From contig NZ_CP017014.1 of the NCBI RefSeq assembly GCF_001767395.1, positions 1,364,001-1,428,000 of the forward strand: a stretch of 64,000 nucleotides of DNA. Reading direction: 5' to 3'. This DNA is from Rhodococcus sp. WMMA185 (lineage in GTDB: Bacteria > Actinomycetota > Actinomycetes > Mycobacteriales > Mycobacteriaceae). This document shows, piece after piece, positions 43,993 through 52,651 of the stretch (its first letter is position 1; the number at the start of each line of letters is the position of its first letter). Made by a program: the position numbers and the translations under genes. Below the pieces are notes generated by a model that saw only the letters and a program-made list of their open reading frames with translations, was not told the origin of the DNA and did no database searches.

Positions 43993-44925
43993 ATGTCGGA
44001 TCGGAGTTATCAGCCCACGCTGTCACAGCTGCGTGCGTTCGTCGCGGTGGCCGAATACCGCCATTTCGGCACGGCGGCATCGCATTTGAATGTGAGTCAA
44101 CCCACACTGTCGCAGTCGCTCGCCACTTTGGAGAACGGGCTCGGCGTGCAGCTCATCGAGCGCAGCACCAGGCGCGTCCTCGTCACGCCGGCCGGGGAAC
44201 GGCTACTCGGGCACGCCAAGGGGATTCTCGACGCCGCGGTCTCTTTCGTCGCAACCGCGGCGGGTGCGGGGGACCAACCGGCCGGACCACTGCGGATAGG
44301 CCTCATACCCACGGTCGCTCCATACGTCCTTCCGGCCCTGTTACCGGCGTTACGTGAGCAAATGCCCGCCGCCTCGCCTCGAATCGTCGAGGATCAGACG
44401 GCTCGCCTACTCGAGTCCTTGCGCGCCGGCGCGATCGATGTCGCAGTGCTGGCGCTGCCGTCGGAGGCACCCGGGCTCGTCGAGATCCCCTTGTACGAGG
44501 AAGATTTCGTGGTAGTTCTGCCGAAGCATCATGTGCTTGCCGACCGGAACGACCTACCTCTCGACGTGCTCGGTGAACTGCCCCTGTTGCTCCTCGACGA
44601 GGGGCACTGCCTGCGTGATCAGACGCTGGACCTGTGCCGGTCGGTCGATGCGCACCCGCTGTCCGGGGACACGCGCGCGACCTCGCTCGCGACTGTCGTG
44701 CAGTGTGTGGCCGGAGGGCTGGGCGTGACCCTGGTGCCGAATTCGGCCGTCGGAGTCGAGACCCGGCGGGCCGATCTTTCCACCGCGCGGTTCGCCGAAC
44801 CCGCACCGGGGCGGACGATCGGCCTGGTCTTTCGGGCGTCGAGTGGCCGCGCCGAAGGGTATCGGCAGCTGGCCGCCTTGCTTCGGAGTGCGGCGCCGGC
44901 GGGTGTCGTGGCTGTCGAGGGCTGA
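43993..44925 (+). CDS. oxyR: peroxide sensor OxyR (LysR family)
   Basis: This 310-residue LysR regulator has the HTH in RHFGTAASHLNVSQPTLSQS at about 23-42 and an effector domain with redox cysteines Cys206 and Cys215 in DEGHCLRDQTLDLC, spaced by nine as in E. coli OxyR. The start ATG 43993 is leaderless. It is divergent from ahpC-ahpD. Both cysteines are present, so the protein is probably functional, unlike the broken oxyR of M. tuberculosis. Confidence 0.94.
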   Translation: MSDRSYQPTLSQLRAFVAVAEYRHFGTAASHLNVSQPTLSQSLATLENGLGVQLIERSTRRVLVTPAGERLLGHAKGILDAAVSFVATAAGAGDQPAGPLRIGLIPTVAPYVLPALLPALREQMPAASPRIVEDQTARLLESLRAGAIDVAVLALPSEAPGLVEIPLYEEDFVVVLPKHHVLADRNDLPLDVLGELPLLLLDEGHCLRDQTLDLCRSVDAHPLSGDTRATSLATVVQCVAGGLGVTLVPNSAVGVETRRADLSTARFAEPAPGRTIGLVFRASSGRAEGYRQLAALLRSAAPAGVVAVEG

Positions 44926-44947
44926 TCGTCCGGGCACGGCGTAGTGG

Positions 44948-45703
44948 TCACCGACGCCTTCGTCGGACTGATTTGGTCCTGGCACCCGATTTTCCCCCGC
45001 TGCGTCGAGAGTCTTGTGTTCGCGACTTGGCAGACGCGTCCTCGGTCTGCTTGCGAGGCTTCGGGTTTTTGGTTTTCGGGGTCTCGTGAGGGTTTCGGCC
45101 GCGGGAGCTGTTCACAGTTCGCCCGCGCACGATTCCGATGAACTCCTCGACGAGATCGGTAGTTGCATCCTCCGGCCACGACAAAGCGATCCGGGACTCG
45201 GGTCCGCCGTCGACGGGGAGATGGGTGAGGTCCTTGCGGTGATGCAGGCGCGCTAGCGACATCGGTACCACCACCACGCCGACGCCGGCGGCGACCAGTT
45301 CGATCGCGTCCCCGGTCGACGCGGGACGATCCAGCGCGGACCTTCCCGGGAGTTCGTCCCACACCAGCGGGGTATCGAGCGGGTCGAGGACGAGTTCATC
45401 GGCGAGATCGGCGAGCGCGATCTCCTCGGCCGCAGTGAACACGTGGTCTTTCGGTACCACGACGACCGGAACTTCCCCGTAGAGCGGAATGACGCTGAGG
45501 CCGTCGCGGTCGACGGGCAGGCGCAGGAGCGCGACGTCGGCGCGGCGCTCGCGCAGTGCCACGGCAGCGTCTGCGGCGTCGACCGGTACCAGTTCGAGAG
45601 GGGTATCGGTGATTCGCTCGCCCCAGATGCGGACCCACTTCGCCGGGGTGACACCGGGGACGTACGCGAGCCGGAACGGTCGGGATTCGGTCGCCTCGGT
45701 CAC
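44948..45703 (-). CDS. LysR effector-domain protein without HTH, basic C-terminal tail
   Basis: This 251-residue protein matches only the periplasmic-binding-like effector half of LysR regulators. It starts at RD-I (FRLAYVPGVTPAKWVRIWGE) and runs through VDAADAAVALRERRADVALL, VVVVPKDHVF and IELVAAGVGVVVVP. No HTH precedes it. The last 50 residues are very basic and disordered, ending SVRRRRR, a possible nucleic-acid contact. The GTG start is preceded by TAGCCT with a 6-nt gap. It is divergent from a DUF5997 gene, a pairing I recall from other actinobacteria. Confidence 0.78.
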   Translation of the reverse strand: MTEATESRPFRLAYVPGVTPAKWVRIWGERITDTPLELVPVDAADAAVALRERRADVALLRLPVDRDGLSVIPLYGEVPVVVVPKDHVFTAAEEIALADLADELVLDPLDTPLVWDELPGRSALDRPASTGDAIELVAAGVGVVVVPMSLARLHHRKDLTHLPVDGGPESRIALSWPEDATTDLVEEFIGIVRGRTVNSSRGRNPHETPKTKNPKPRKQTEDASAKSRTQDSRRSGGKSGARTKSVRRRRR

Positions 45704-45709
45704 CCGGTC

Positions 45710-45762
45710 AGGCTACCCGCCGGTTCCCGGGAGTCACCGGTGCGAGTGCTGCTCGTTACCCT
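45710..45762. promoter_or_regulatory. divergent leaderless promoters of the LysR-effector/DUF5997 pair
   Basis: On the minus strand TAGCCT (45715-45710) lies 6 nt before GTG 45703. On the plus strand TACCCT (45757-45762) lies 6 nt before ATG 45769. The 65-bp gap has no Shine-Dalgarno on either side. Confidence 0.65.
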
Positions 45763-45768
45763 TGACGC

Positions 45769-46200
45769 ATGACGTCGCAGAAGACCCCCCAGACGATGAA
45801 GCCGGCCACCGCCGCGAAGAAGCTGGGCGTATATCTCCAGGCCACCCCCACCGAGTTTCAGGCCGGTGTGGTCTCGCGCGACGACCTGAACGAATGGCAG
45901 GCCAACCCGCCGGAGTGGCTCACCACGCTGCGGCGGGAAGGTCCGCACCCGAAGAACGTCGTCGCCGCCAAGCTCGGCGTGTCCATCTCCGGTCTCGCCC
46001 GCGGCGGCGTCACCGAGGCGCTCACCACCGCACAGATCGACGCGCTCCTGGCCGACCAGCCCGACTGGCTCGTCGCCGAGCGCGCCGGCCTGGTCGAGGT
46101 TCGCAAGGAGGAGAAGAGGATTCGCGAGCAGCAGGCCACCAAGCGCGAACAGTCCAACCGCACGCAGCGCAACGCGGGGCCGTTCAAGCCGTCGACCTAG
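45769..46200 (+). CDS. DUF5997 protein with internal duplication
   Basis: This 143-residue protein begins MTSQKTPQTMKPATAAKKLG and matches DUF5997. Residues 15-55 and 65-105 align without gaps at an offset of 50: both have AxKLGV (18-21/68-71), a shared Ala45/95, Pro48/98, Trp50/100, Leu51/101 and Arg55/105. The AAKLGVSISGLARGG segment is helix-turn-helix-like. The tail is basic and charged. ATG 45769 is leaderless. It is divergent from a LysR effector-domain protein. No function is established. Confidence 0.72.
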   Translation: MTSQKTPQTMKPATAAKKLGVYLQATPTEFQAGVVSRDDLNEWQANPPEWLTTLRREGPHPKNVVAAKLGVSISGLARGGVTEALTTAQIDALLADQPDWLVAERAGLVEVRKEEKRIREQQATKREQSNRTQRNAGPFKPST

Positions 46201-46238
46201 CGTGCCCTCATCGAAGCCGGCCGAGAATCCTCGGTGGC

Positions 46239-47153
46239 TCAGGCCGCTGGTCGACTGAGGATGTGCAGCGCAGACGGTACCGCCTCGATCGTCACCGGAA
46301 GCGGCCCGACGCGGTCGCCGTCCGCGTAGGCGGTGATGCCCTCGCACTGCATACGCACCTTGCACGAACGGTAAGTCTGCACATCGGGTAGGTCCACGTG
46401 GGTGCCCTTGTACACCCTCGGGAACAGCCGGACGAACCTCGATCGGCGACCGTGCTCGACGACCGTCACGTCGAGCAGACCATCGGTCGTGTCGGCCTTC
46501 GGGCAGATCTGCATCCCACCGCCATACCAACGGCTGTTGGCAACCGCGACGAGTGTGGCGTCGACCTGGACCGTCTCCTCGTCCAACTCGATCTCGTAGC
46601 GCAGGGGCTCGAGCCGGGTGAGTTCGATGAGCATCGCCAGGTTGTACCGCATGGGCCCCTTGGGCCACGACAGGCGGTTGGCCCGATCCGCGACAAGAGA
46701 ATCGAACCCGCTGGCAATGATGGTGCCCACCCACACGATCGAACCGTCGTCGAGCGTGATCCGAGCGAGGTCGGATTCCTGCACCTCGCCGTCGACGATC
46801 ACGTCCGCCGCAGCAACCGGATCGTCTACGGGGATGCCGAACTCACGTGCGAGATCGTTGCCGGTCCCCGCCGGGATCAGCCCGATCGGCGTCCCGGATT
46901 GGGCGGCCGCCTGCAACCCGATGCTGATCGCACCGTCACCGCCGACCACGACGAGCGCGTCGGCGCCGCCGTCCACAGCCCGCTGGGCCAGCTCGCGGGC
47001 ATGATCGGCGTCCGTCCCGATGATCTCGGTGACGGACACTCCCCGCTCACGCAGGCGTGCGACAGCCTTGCGGCCGACGCTCGGGCCGTTGCCGTGCCCG
47101 GAAAGCGGGTTGATCAGGACGGTGACCTTCTCGATCGACCTCTGGGTGCTCAC
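46239..47153 (-). CDS. diacylglycerol-kinase-family lipid kinase (Rv2252-like)
   Basis: This 304-residue enzyme of the DAGK catalytic family phosphorylates a lipid, probably diacylglycerol. It has the nucleotide loop LINPLSGHGNG, the catalytic VVVGGDGAISIGLQ and GLIPAGTGNDLAREFGIP. The GTG start overlaps the stop of the upstream flavoprotein (GTGA), so the two are translationally coupled. The pair matches mycobacterial Rv2251-Rv2252; Rv2252 has diacylglycerol kinase activity. Confidence 0.85.
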   Translation of the reverse strand: MSTQRSIEKVTVLINPLSGHGNGPSVGRKAVARLRERGVSVTEIIGTDADHARELAQRAVDGGADALVVVGGDGAISIGLQAAAQSGTPIGLIPAGTGNDLAREFGIPVDDPVAAADVIVDGEVQESDLARITLDDGSIVWVGTIIASGFDSLVADRANRLSWPKGPMRYNLAMLIELTRLEPLRYEIELDEETVQVDATLVAVANSRWYGGGMQICPKADTTDGLLDVTVVEHGRRSRFVRLFPRVYKGTHVDLPDVQTYRSCKVRMQCEGITAYADGDRVGPLPVTIEAVPSALHILSRPAA

Positions 47154-48790
47154 GGAATCAACTTGCCCGGGTTGAGGATTCCCGCCGGATCAACGGCGTT
47201 CTTGACCGCACGCAGCACCGTGACACCGAGATCGCCGATCTCGTCCCGCAACCACGGGCGGTGGTCGACCCCGACAGCGTGGTGGTGCGTGATCGTTCCG
47301 CCGGCGGCGATGATCGCATCACCCGCGGCGGCCTTGGCCTTGCCCCACTGATCGATTGGGTCGTCGTTCTGCGCGCACACGATGGTGAAGTACAGCGACG
47401 CACCCGTCCCATAGGTGTGCGAGATGTGGCACAGCACCAACGGCGGCGTTCCCTGCGCGGACAACGACTCGGTCAACGCAGCGGTGACCGAGGCACGCAG
47501 ATTCGCGAGGTTGCCCCAGGTGGTGGCCGTCTCGAGGGTCTCGCACAGTACGCCCGCATCGAGTAGCGCGTCCCGCAGGTAGGGGGCGTCGAAGCGGCCG
47601 TGCTCCCAATTACTTCCGGGTTCGTCGCCCAGCGAGGTTGCGCCGTGAGCCTGCAGGACCGCGCGGGCCTCGGCAACCCGCTTCGTGGTGTGCTCTTTGG
47701 TGCCCTCGAACGTGGTGATCACCAGGCAGCCGCCGGTGACGGCCTCTTCGCCGATCTTGTCGTGGGTTGCGAGGTTGACGGCGGTCTCGGCCTCGTCGGA
47801 CAGGCGCAGCACGGTCGGGACCGCGCCTGCCTGCCGGAGTGCACGCAGTGCTGCCGCGCCGGTCTCGAAATCGGGGAAGCTCCAGCCCTCACGGACTGTG
47901 GTCTCCGGAACCGGATGTACCTGCACACGGACCTGGGTGATGACGCCGAGCGTTCCCTCCGAGCCGACGAACAATTCGCCGAGATCCGGACCCGCGGCGG
48001 ACGCCGGCGCACGCCCGGTGTCGAGGGTGCCGGCGGGGGTCACCACCCGCAGACCCTGCACCATGTCTTCAAACCGGCCGTAGCCTGCGGAGGCCTGCCC
48101 CGAGGAGCGGGTCGCGGCGAATCCGCCGATGGTCGCGAACATGAAGCTCTGCGGGAAGTGCCCGAGCGAGAAACCGTGTGCACCAAGCAGTTCCTCGACT
48201 CTGGGACCGGGCAGCCCGACTCCCAGCGTTGCGGTGCCGGAATCGGTGTCGAGGTCGATCAACGAGTCGAACCGTCGCAGGTCCAGGGAGAGGACCGCGT
48301 CGAACTTGTCACGCACCGGGTCCAGTCCGCCCACGGCGCTGCTGCCACCGCTGAAGGGCACGACGGCGATGGAATTGTCGGCGCAGTATCGGAGGATCTC
48401 GGCGACCTCGGCCTCGGTGCCCGGGGTAACGATGACGTCGGGGGCGTTCTGCGGTTCCGTGCTGCGACGGCGCAGCAAGTCGAATATGCTCTTGCCGCCC
48501 GCCCTCAGCAGTCGATCGTCGTGTTCGGTGCTGCAGAATTTCTCTCCGACAATCCCGGCCAGCGCCGCGAGTTGCCCTTCGGACACCGCGCTCGGAGTCA
48601 GGATCACATCTGCGGCCACACGGTCCGGTGCCTGACGAATCGTGACCCCGAGGGCCTGCCCCAGCACTGCCTTCATTCCGTCCGAGAGATCCTTGCGCTT
48701 TTCCGGTGCGCCCCAGCCATCCCACTGCATCGGGGGTGTGGTCGGGAAGGTGGTCAGGCCTGCTCGATCTTCCAGTTGCTCATTGCTCAT
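47150..48790 (-). CDS. FAD-binding oxidase, alkyl-DHAP synthase-like (Rv2251-like)
   Basis: This 546-residue flavoprotein of the FAD_binding_4 family resembles alkyldihydroxyacetonephosphate synthase, which replaces the acyl chain of acyl-DHAP with a fatty alcohol in ether-lipid synthesis. It has the FAD loop SIAVVPFSGGSSAVGGLDPV and GLPGPRVEELLGAHGFSLGH, plus TRSSGQASAGYGRFEDMVQG. It also has the C-terminal histidine-rich TITHHHAVG. It overlaps the lipid kinase gene. Whether it makes ether lipids or oxidises a hydroxy acid is not shown. Confidence 0.8.
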   Translation of the reverse strand: MSNEQLEDRAGLTTFPTTPPMQWDGWGAPEKRKDLSDGMKAVLGQALGVTIRQAPDRVAADVILTPSAVSEGQLAALAGIVGEKFCSTEHDDRLLRAGGKSIFDLLRRRSTEPQNAPDVIVTPGTEAEVAEILRYCADNSIAVVPFSGGSSAVGGLDPVRDKFDAVLSLDLRRFDSLIDLDTDSGTATLGVGLPGPRVEELLGAHGFSLGHFPQSFMFATIGGFAATRSSGQASAGYGRFEDMVQGLRVVTPAGTLDTGRAPASAAGPDLGELFVGSEGTLGVITQVRVQVHPVPETTVREGWSFPDFETGAAALRALRQAGAVPTVLRLSDEAETAVNLATHDKIGEEAVTGGCLVITTFEGTKEHTTKRVAEARAVLQAHGATSLGDEPGSNWEHGRFDAPYLRDALLDAGVLCETLETATTWGNLANLRASVTAALTESLSAQGTPPLVLCHISHTYGTGASLYFTIVCAQNDDPIDQWGKAKAAAGDAIIAAGGTITHHHAVGVDHRPWLRDEIGDLGVTVLRAVKNAVDPAGILNPGKLIP

Positions 48791-48859
48791 GCGGTGCAGT
48801 GTTACATATGGCGCTTGAATGTAACGCAGTTTCGAGGAATGAGTTCCGAGGTGCGGGAC

Positions 48860-51364
48860 TCAGCCCTCGGCCACCTCGAACTCGTCGAAGACCACCTCAC
48901 CGGCTGCGTCAGACTCGGCGAGGTTGACCTCACCGAGCAGGGCCCAGCCGTGGTCGCCCTCGGGGTCGTCGAGGACCTGTCGCACGCGCCACAGCTTCGG
49001 CTCGACGGTTACCTGGAAGAGCAGGGGTCCTCGGGCCGACGGGCCGGTGCCGATCTCGTCGTATTCGTCGAAGTACAGCTCCATGAGGTCGGCCCAGTCA
49101 TCGGAATCGAGGCCGTCCCCGAGTTCGGCGAGCGCATCCCACCGTTTGCGGGCAGCGAGTTCGATGCGGCGGAACATCGCATTGCGCACCATCACCTTGA
49201 ACGCGCGCGTGTTGGACGAGATCGGTCGGGGTTCGTCGGCACCGAAGGCGACCTGCTGGTCATCGGATTCAATGCCTGGATCGGTCAACTGCTCCCACTC
49301 GTCGAGGAGGCTCGAGTCGACTTGCCGGATCAGCTCACCGAGCCATTCGATGAGGTCGTCGAGTTCCTCAGTGCGGAACTCGGTGGGAACCGTCTGCCGC
49401 AGAGCGCGGTATGCGTCGGCGAGGTAACGCAGTACCAGACCCTCGGAGCGTGCCAGCCCGTAGTGACTGACGAGTTCGGCGAACGTCATCGCCCGCTCGA
49501 CCATGTCGCGCACCACCGATTTGGGCGACAACGCGAACTCTGAGATCCAAGGATGTCCTCCGCGGTACATTTCGAATGCGGGAAACAGCAGGTCGGCCAG
49601 AGGCTGGGGCCATGTGACTTCCTCGAGCAGCTCCATCCGCTCCTCGTATTCGATCCCGTCGGCCTTCATCTGCGCGACCGCTTCGCCTCGGGCGAGATGC
49701 TGCTGCGCCATGAGGACCTGGCGTGGGTCGTCGAGTGTCGATTCGATCACCGACACCACATCGAGAACATACGAGTCCGATCCGGAGTCGAGGAGCTCGA
49801 GTGCGGCTAGGGCGAAGGGTGACAATGGCTGGTTCAGCGCGAAATCCCGCTGGAGTTCCATGGTGAGCCTGGCAATGCGACCGTCAGCGTCGGGTTCGTC
49901 GAGGCGTTGGACAACCCCGGCGTCGATCAACCCGCGGTACAGCGAGATTGCCTTGAGAATGTGCTTGCGCTGGGCGGGCCGCGATTCATGGTTGTCTTCG
50001 AGGAGGTGGCGCATGGACTCGAAGGCACTGCCCGGGCGTGCGATCACGTTGAGCAACATGGAATTCGACACGGAGAATCGTGAGACGAGTGGCTCCGGCG
50101 ACGCGGCCACGAGTCGGTCGAACGTGGCCTGGCCCCAGGACACGAATCCCTCCGGAGCCTTCTTGCGCTGTACCTTGCGGCGCTTCTTGGGATCGTCTCC
50201 GGCCTTGGCGAGCGCGCGGAGATTCTCGACCTCGTGCTCGGGGGCCTGGACGACAACCGTACCGAGAGTGTCGTAGCCCGCGCGGCCGGCGCGTCCGGCG
50301 ATCTGGTGGAACTCCCGGGCACGTAGGTGCCGAGTCCGGGTGCCGTCGAACTTCGTCAGGCCTGTCAGCAGGACCGTGCGGATCGGCACGTTGATCCCCA
50401 CGCCGAGGGTGTCGGTGCCGCAGATGACCTTGAGGAGTCCGTCCTGAGCGAGCTTCTCGATGAGGCGCCGGTATTTCGGCAACATTCCCGCGTGGTGGAC
50501 GCCGATGCCGTGGCGCACCAGCCGGGATAGCGTCTTGCCGAAGCCGGTGGTGAAGCGGAAGCCCCCTATCGCCTTTGCGATCGCTTCCTTCTCGTCGCGG
50601 GAGGAGAAGTTGACGCTGGTGAGCGCCTGCGCTCGTTCGAGGGCGGCGGCCTGCGTGAAGTGCACGACATAGACGGGAGCCTGGTTGGTTGTCACCAGTT
50701 CCTCGATCGTCTCGCTCACGGGAGTCGTCGCGTAGGAGAACATCAGCGGCACGGGGCGTTCGGTGCCGGCTACCACGATCGTCGACCGACCTGTGCGCCG
50801 TGTGAGGTCCTTCGAGAAGAAGTCGACGTTGCCGAGCGTTGCTGACATGAGAAGGAACTGCGCGCGGGGGAGTTCGATGAGGGGAACTTGCCAGGCCCAC
50901 CCGCGGTCGGGCTCGGAGTAGAAGTGGAACTCATCCATCACGACCTGGCCGATGTCGGAATCGGCACCCTCACGCAGTGCCAGGTTCGCGACGATCTCGG
51001 CTGTTGCACAGATGATGGGTGCTTGTGAGTTGACCGCAGCGTCACCGGTCATCATGCCGACGTTCTCCGCCCCGAAAACCTCGCACAGCGCAAAGAACTT
51101 CTCGCTGACCAGGGCTTTTATTGGGGCAGTGTAGAACGTGCGCTTACCGGCGGCCATCGCGTAGAAGTGCGCGCCGATCGCCACCATCGACTTGCCTGAG
51201 CCGGTGGGGGTGGCCAGGATCACGTTGGCACCCGACACGAGTTCCATGACGGACTCTTCCTGCGCCGGATACAGCGTCAGGCCGCGGTCTTCCGTCCACG
51301 AACTGAAGGCGTCGAAAACGGAATCGGGGTCCGCGGTATCGGGGACGAGGTCGGAGAGAAGCAC
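48860..51364 (-). CDS. DEAD/DEAH-box RNA helicase with DUF3516 C-terminus
   Basis: This 834-residue helicase has Walker A ATPTGSGKSMVAIGAHFY, a DEFH motif in QVVMDEFHFYSEPDRG in place of DEAD/DEAH, the SAT motif LLMSATLGN, and motif VI HQIAGRAGRAGYD. The C-terminal 300 residues are the actinobacterial DUF3516 domain, ending GDHGWALLGEVNLAE. It starts at GTG 51364, with TAGCCT 6 nt upstream (leaderless). HelY/Ski2-like helicases are the nearest characterised group. RNA substrate unknown. Confidence 0.85.
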   Translation of the reverse strand: MLLSDLVPDTADPDSVFDAFSSWTEDRGLTLYPAQEESVMELVSGANVILATPTGSGKSMVAIGAHFYAMAAGKRTFYTAPIKALVSEKFFALCEVFGAENVGMMTGDAAVNSQAPIICATAEIVANLALREGADSDIGQVVMDEFHFYSEPDRGWAWQVPLIELPRAQFLLMSATLGNVDFFSKDLTRRTGRSTIVVAGTERPVPLMFSYATTPVSETIEELVTTNQAPVYVVHFTQAAALERAQALTSVNFSSRDEKEAIAKAIGGFRFTTGFGKTLSRLVRHGIGVHHAGMLPKYRRLIEKLAQDGLLKVICGTDTLGVGINVPIRTVLLTGLTKFDGTRTRHLRAREFHQIAGRAGRAGYDTLGTVVVQAPEHEVENLRALAKAGDDPKKRRKVQRKKAPEGFVSWGQATFDRLVAASPEPLVSRFSVSNSMLLNVIARPGSAFESMRHLLEDNHESRPAQRKHILKAISLYRGLIDAGVVQRLDEPDADGRIARLTMELQRDFALNQPLSPFALAALELLDSGSDSYVLDVVSVIESTLDDPRQVLMAQQHLARGEAVAQMKADGIEYEERMELLEEVTWPQPLADLLFPAFEMYRGGHPWISEFALSPKSVVRDMVERAMTFAELVSHYGLARSEGLVLRYLADAYRALRQTVPTEFRTEELDDLIEWLGELIRQVDSSLLDEWEQLTDPGIESDDQQVAFGADEPRPISSNTRAFKVMVRNAMFRRIELAARKRWDALAELGDGLDSDDWADLMELYFDEYDEIGTGPSARGPLLFQVTVEPKLWRVRQVLDDPEGDHGWALLGEVNLAESDAAGEVVFDEFEVAEG

Positions 51365-51453
51365 CGCTACAGGCTAGCGGCAGATCTCACGCCGGTGACA
51401 ATGCCGCGTTGTCGCCTCCGCCGTTCGGCCACGGCGACTTCCCAGGCCAGTCT

Positions 51454-52491
51454 TCAGGTGGCGCTTCGTTCGTCGCACGCCATGGCGTCGAGAACGGCCA
51501 TCCTGGTGGACTCGCTGCCGCTGATGGCGTCCTCGACGACTCCGTCTACGAGCAGTTGACGCCGCCGGTTCTCGTCGGACACGTGTGGTCGTGTGGTCGC
51601 GAGGAAGTTCTCGACGGTACGCAGGAACCGGATCGGATCGTCTCGGAAGGGAAAGTGCCCGGCGCCCTGGAAGACGTCGAGATGTGACCCGGACATCGCC
51701 GCGTGCGCGAGATGTGCGTGATCGACTGGAATGACCGTGTCCTGATCGCCCCAGATGAGCTGAACAGGCACGTCCGCGGTCAGATAACTCCGGTCGAGCA
51801 TGGTCACCACCTGACCGCGCCAGTCGACCACTGCGCGCAACGTGCGCAGGAATGCAGCAGAGGCGTCCGGGTCGGGGAGCCCGGACAGGACCCGAAGGAG
51901 ATCAGGGGTGTCGTGCAGGAGCGCACCCGGGCGGAGACGGGTGTGGTGCAGTTCACTCAGAGCGTTGCCGATCAGTCGGACCGTTGGCATAGCGCCCGGA
52001 ATGCGCAGCAACTTCAAGGCTTCGTTGACGACAGGGACTGCCGAGAGGCGAAGCAGGGGGTGGACGTCCTTCGTGACCCCACCCGCCGACACCAGTACTA
52101 GCCGGTCCACCATTTGCGGGAATTGGTACGCGAACTGCATCGCGACCCCACCGCCGAGCGAGTGGCCGATTACGGTGGCGTGATCGATTCCGAGCGCGGA
52201 CAGCAGATCGCGCATGCCGTTCGCATATGCCGCCACCGAATAGTCGGCGCGCGGTTTGTCGGACCGACCGTGACCGAGCAAGTCGGGCGCAATGACCGTG
52301 TAATTCTTCGCGAGGTGGGGGATGATTTCCGCCCACGTCGACGAGTTGTCACCGATTCCGTGCAGCAGCAGGATCACCGGACCTTGCCCGGCAACGCGGA
52401 AAGCGCGCCGATAGCCATGGATGGTGCGGAACACCATCCGTGTCTCGGTATCGGGGACAGGCCTGAGCTTCCGACTGTGAGTCCCGCTCAT
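51454..52491 (-). CDS. alpha/beta hydrolase (Rv2715-like)
   Basis: This 345-residue hydrolase has the oxyanion HG motif in LLLHGIGDNSSTWAEI, the nucleophile Ser in VIGHSLGGGVAMQFAY, and the late His in FQGAGHFPFRDD. The Asp is probably in LIWGDQDTVIPVDHA. I chose ATG 52491, since AGGAGG lies 5 nt upstream; the frame extends to 52539. It matches mycobacterial Rv2715 beside Rv2714. Substrate unknown; an esterase or epoxide-hydrolase-like enzyme is plausible. Confidence 0.85.
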   Translation of the reverse strand: MSGTHSRKLRPVPDTETRMVFRTIHGYRRAFRVAGQGPVILLLHGIGDNSSTWAEIIPHLAKNYTVIAPDLLGHGRSDKPRADYSVAAYANGMRDLLSALGIDHATVIGHSLGGGVAMQFAYQFPQMVDRLVLVSAGGVTKDVHPLLRLSAVPVVNEALKLLRIPGAMPTVRLIGNALSELHHTRLRPGALLHDTPDLLRVLSGLPDPDASAAFLRTLRAVVDWRGQVVTMLDRSYLTADVPVQLIWGDQDTVIPVDHAHLAHAAMSGSHLDVFQGAGHFPFRDDPIRFLRTVENFLATTRPHVSDENRRRQLLVDGVVEDAISGSESTRMAVLDAMACDERSAT

Positions 52492-52522
52492 GTCGCCTCC
52501 TACGGTCGTGCACTTCGTGAGA

Positions 52523-52540
52523 GTTGACACCTTCGTCAAC
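52523..52540. promoter_or_regulatory. GTTGAC-N6-GTCAAC dyad upstream of the hydrolase
   Basis: A perfect 6-bp inverted repeat (52523-52528, 52535-52540) lies 32 bp before the hydrolase start. On the minus strand it includes TTGAC, a possible -35. The regulator is unknown. Confidence 0.4.
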
Positions 52541-52651
52541 TTCGGAGGGCCTTGAAGCTAGTGCACGAGCGTTAACTTAACAAGTGACCGCCGCCACCGC
52601 GTCGTCCTGATGTGGCAGCGGCACTCCGCGGAGCCGGAATCGAGATTGCGC

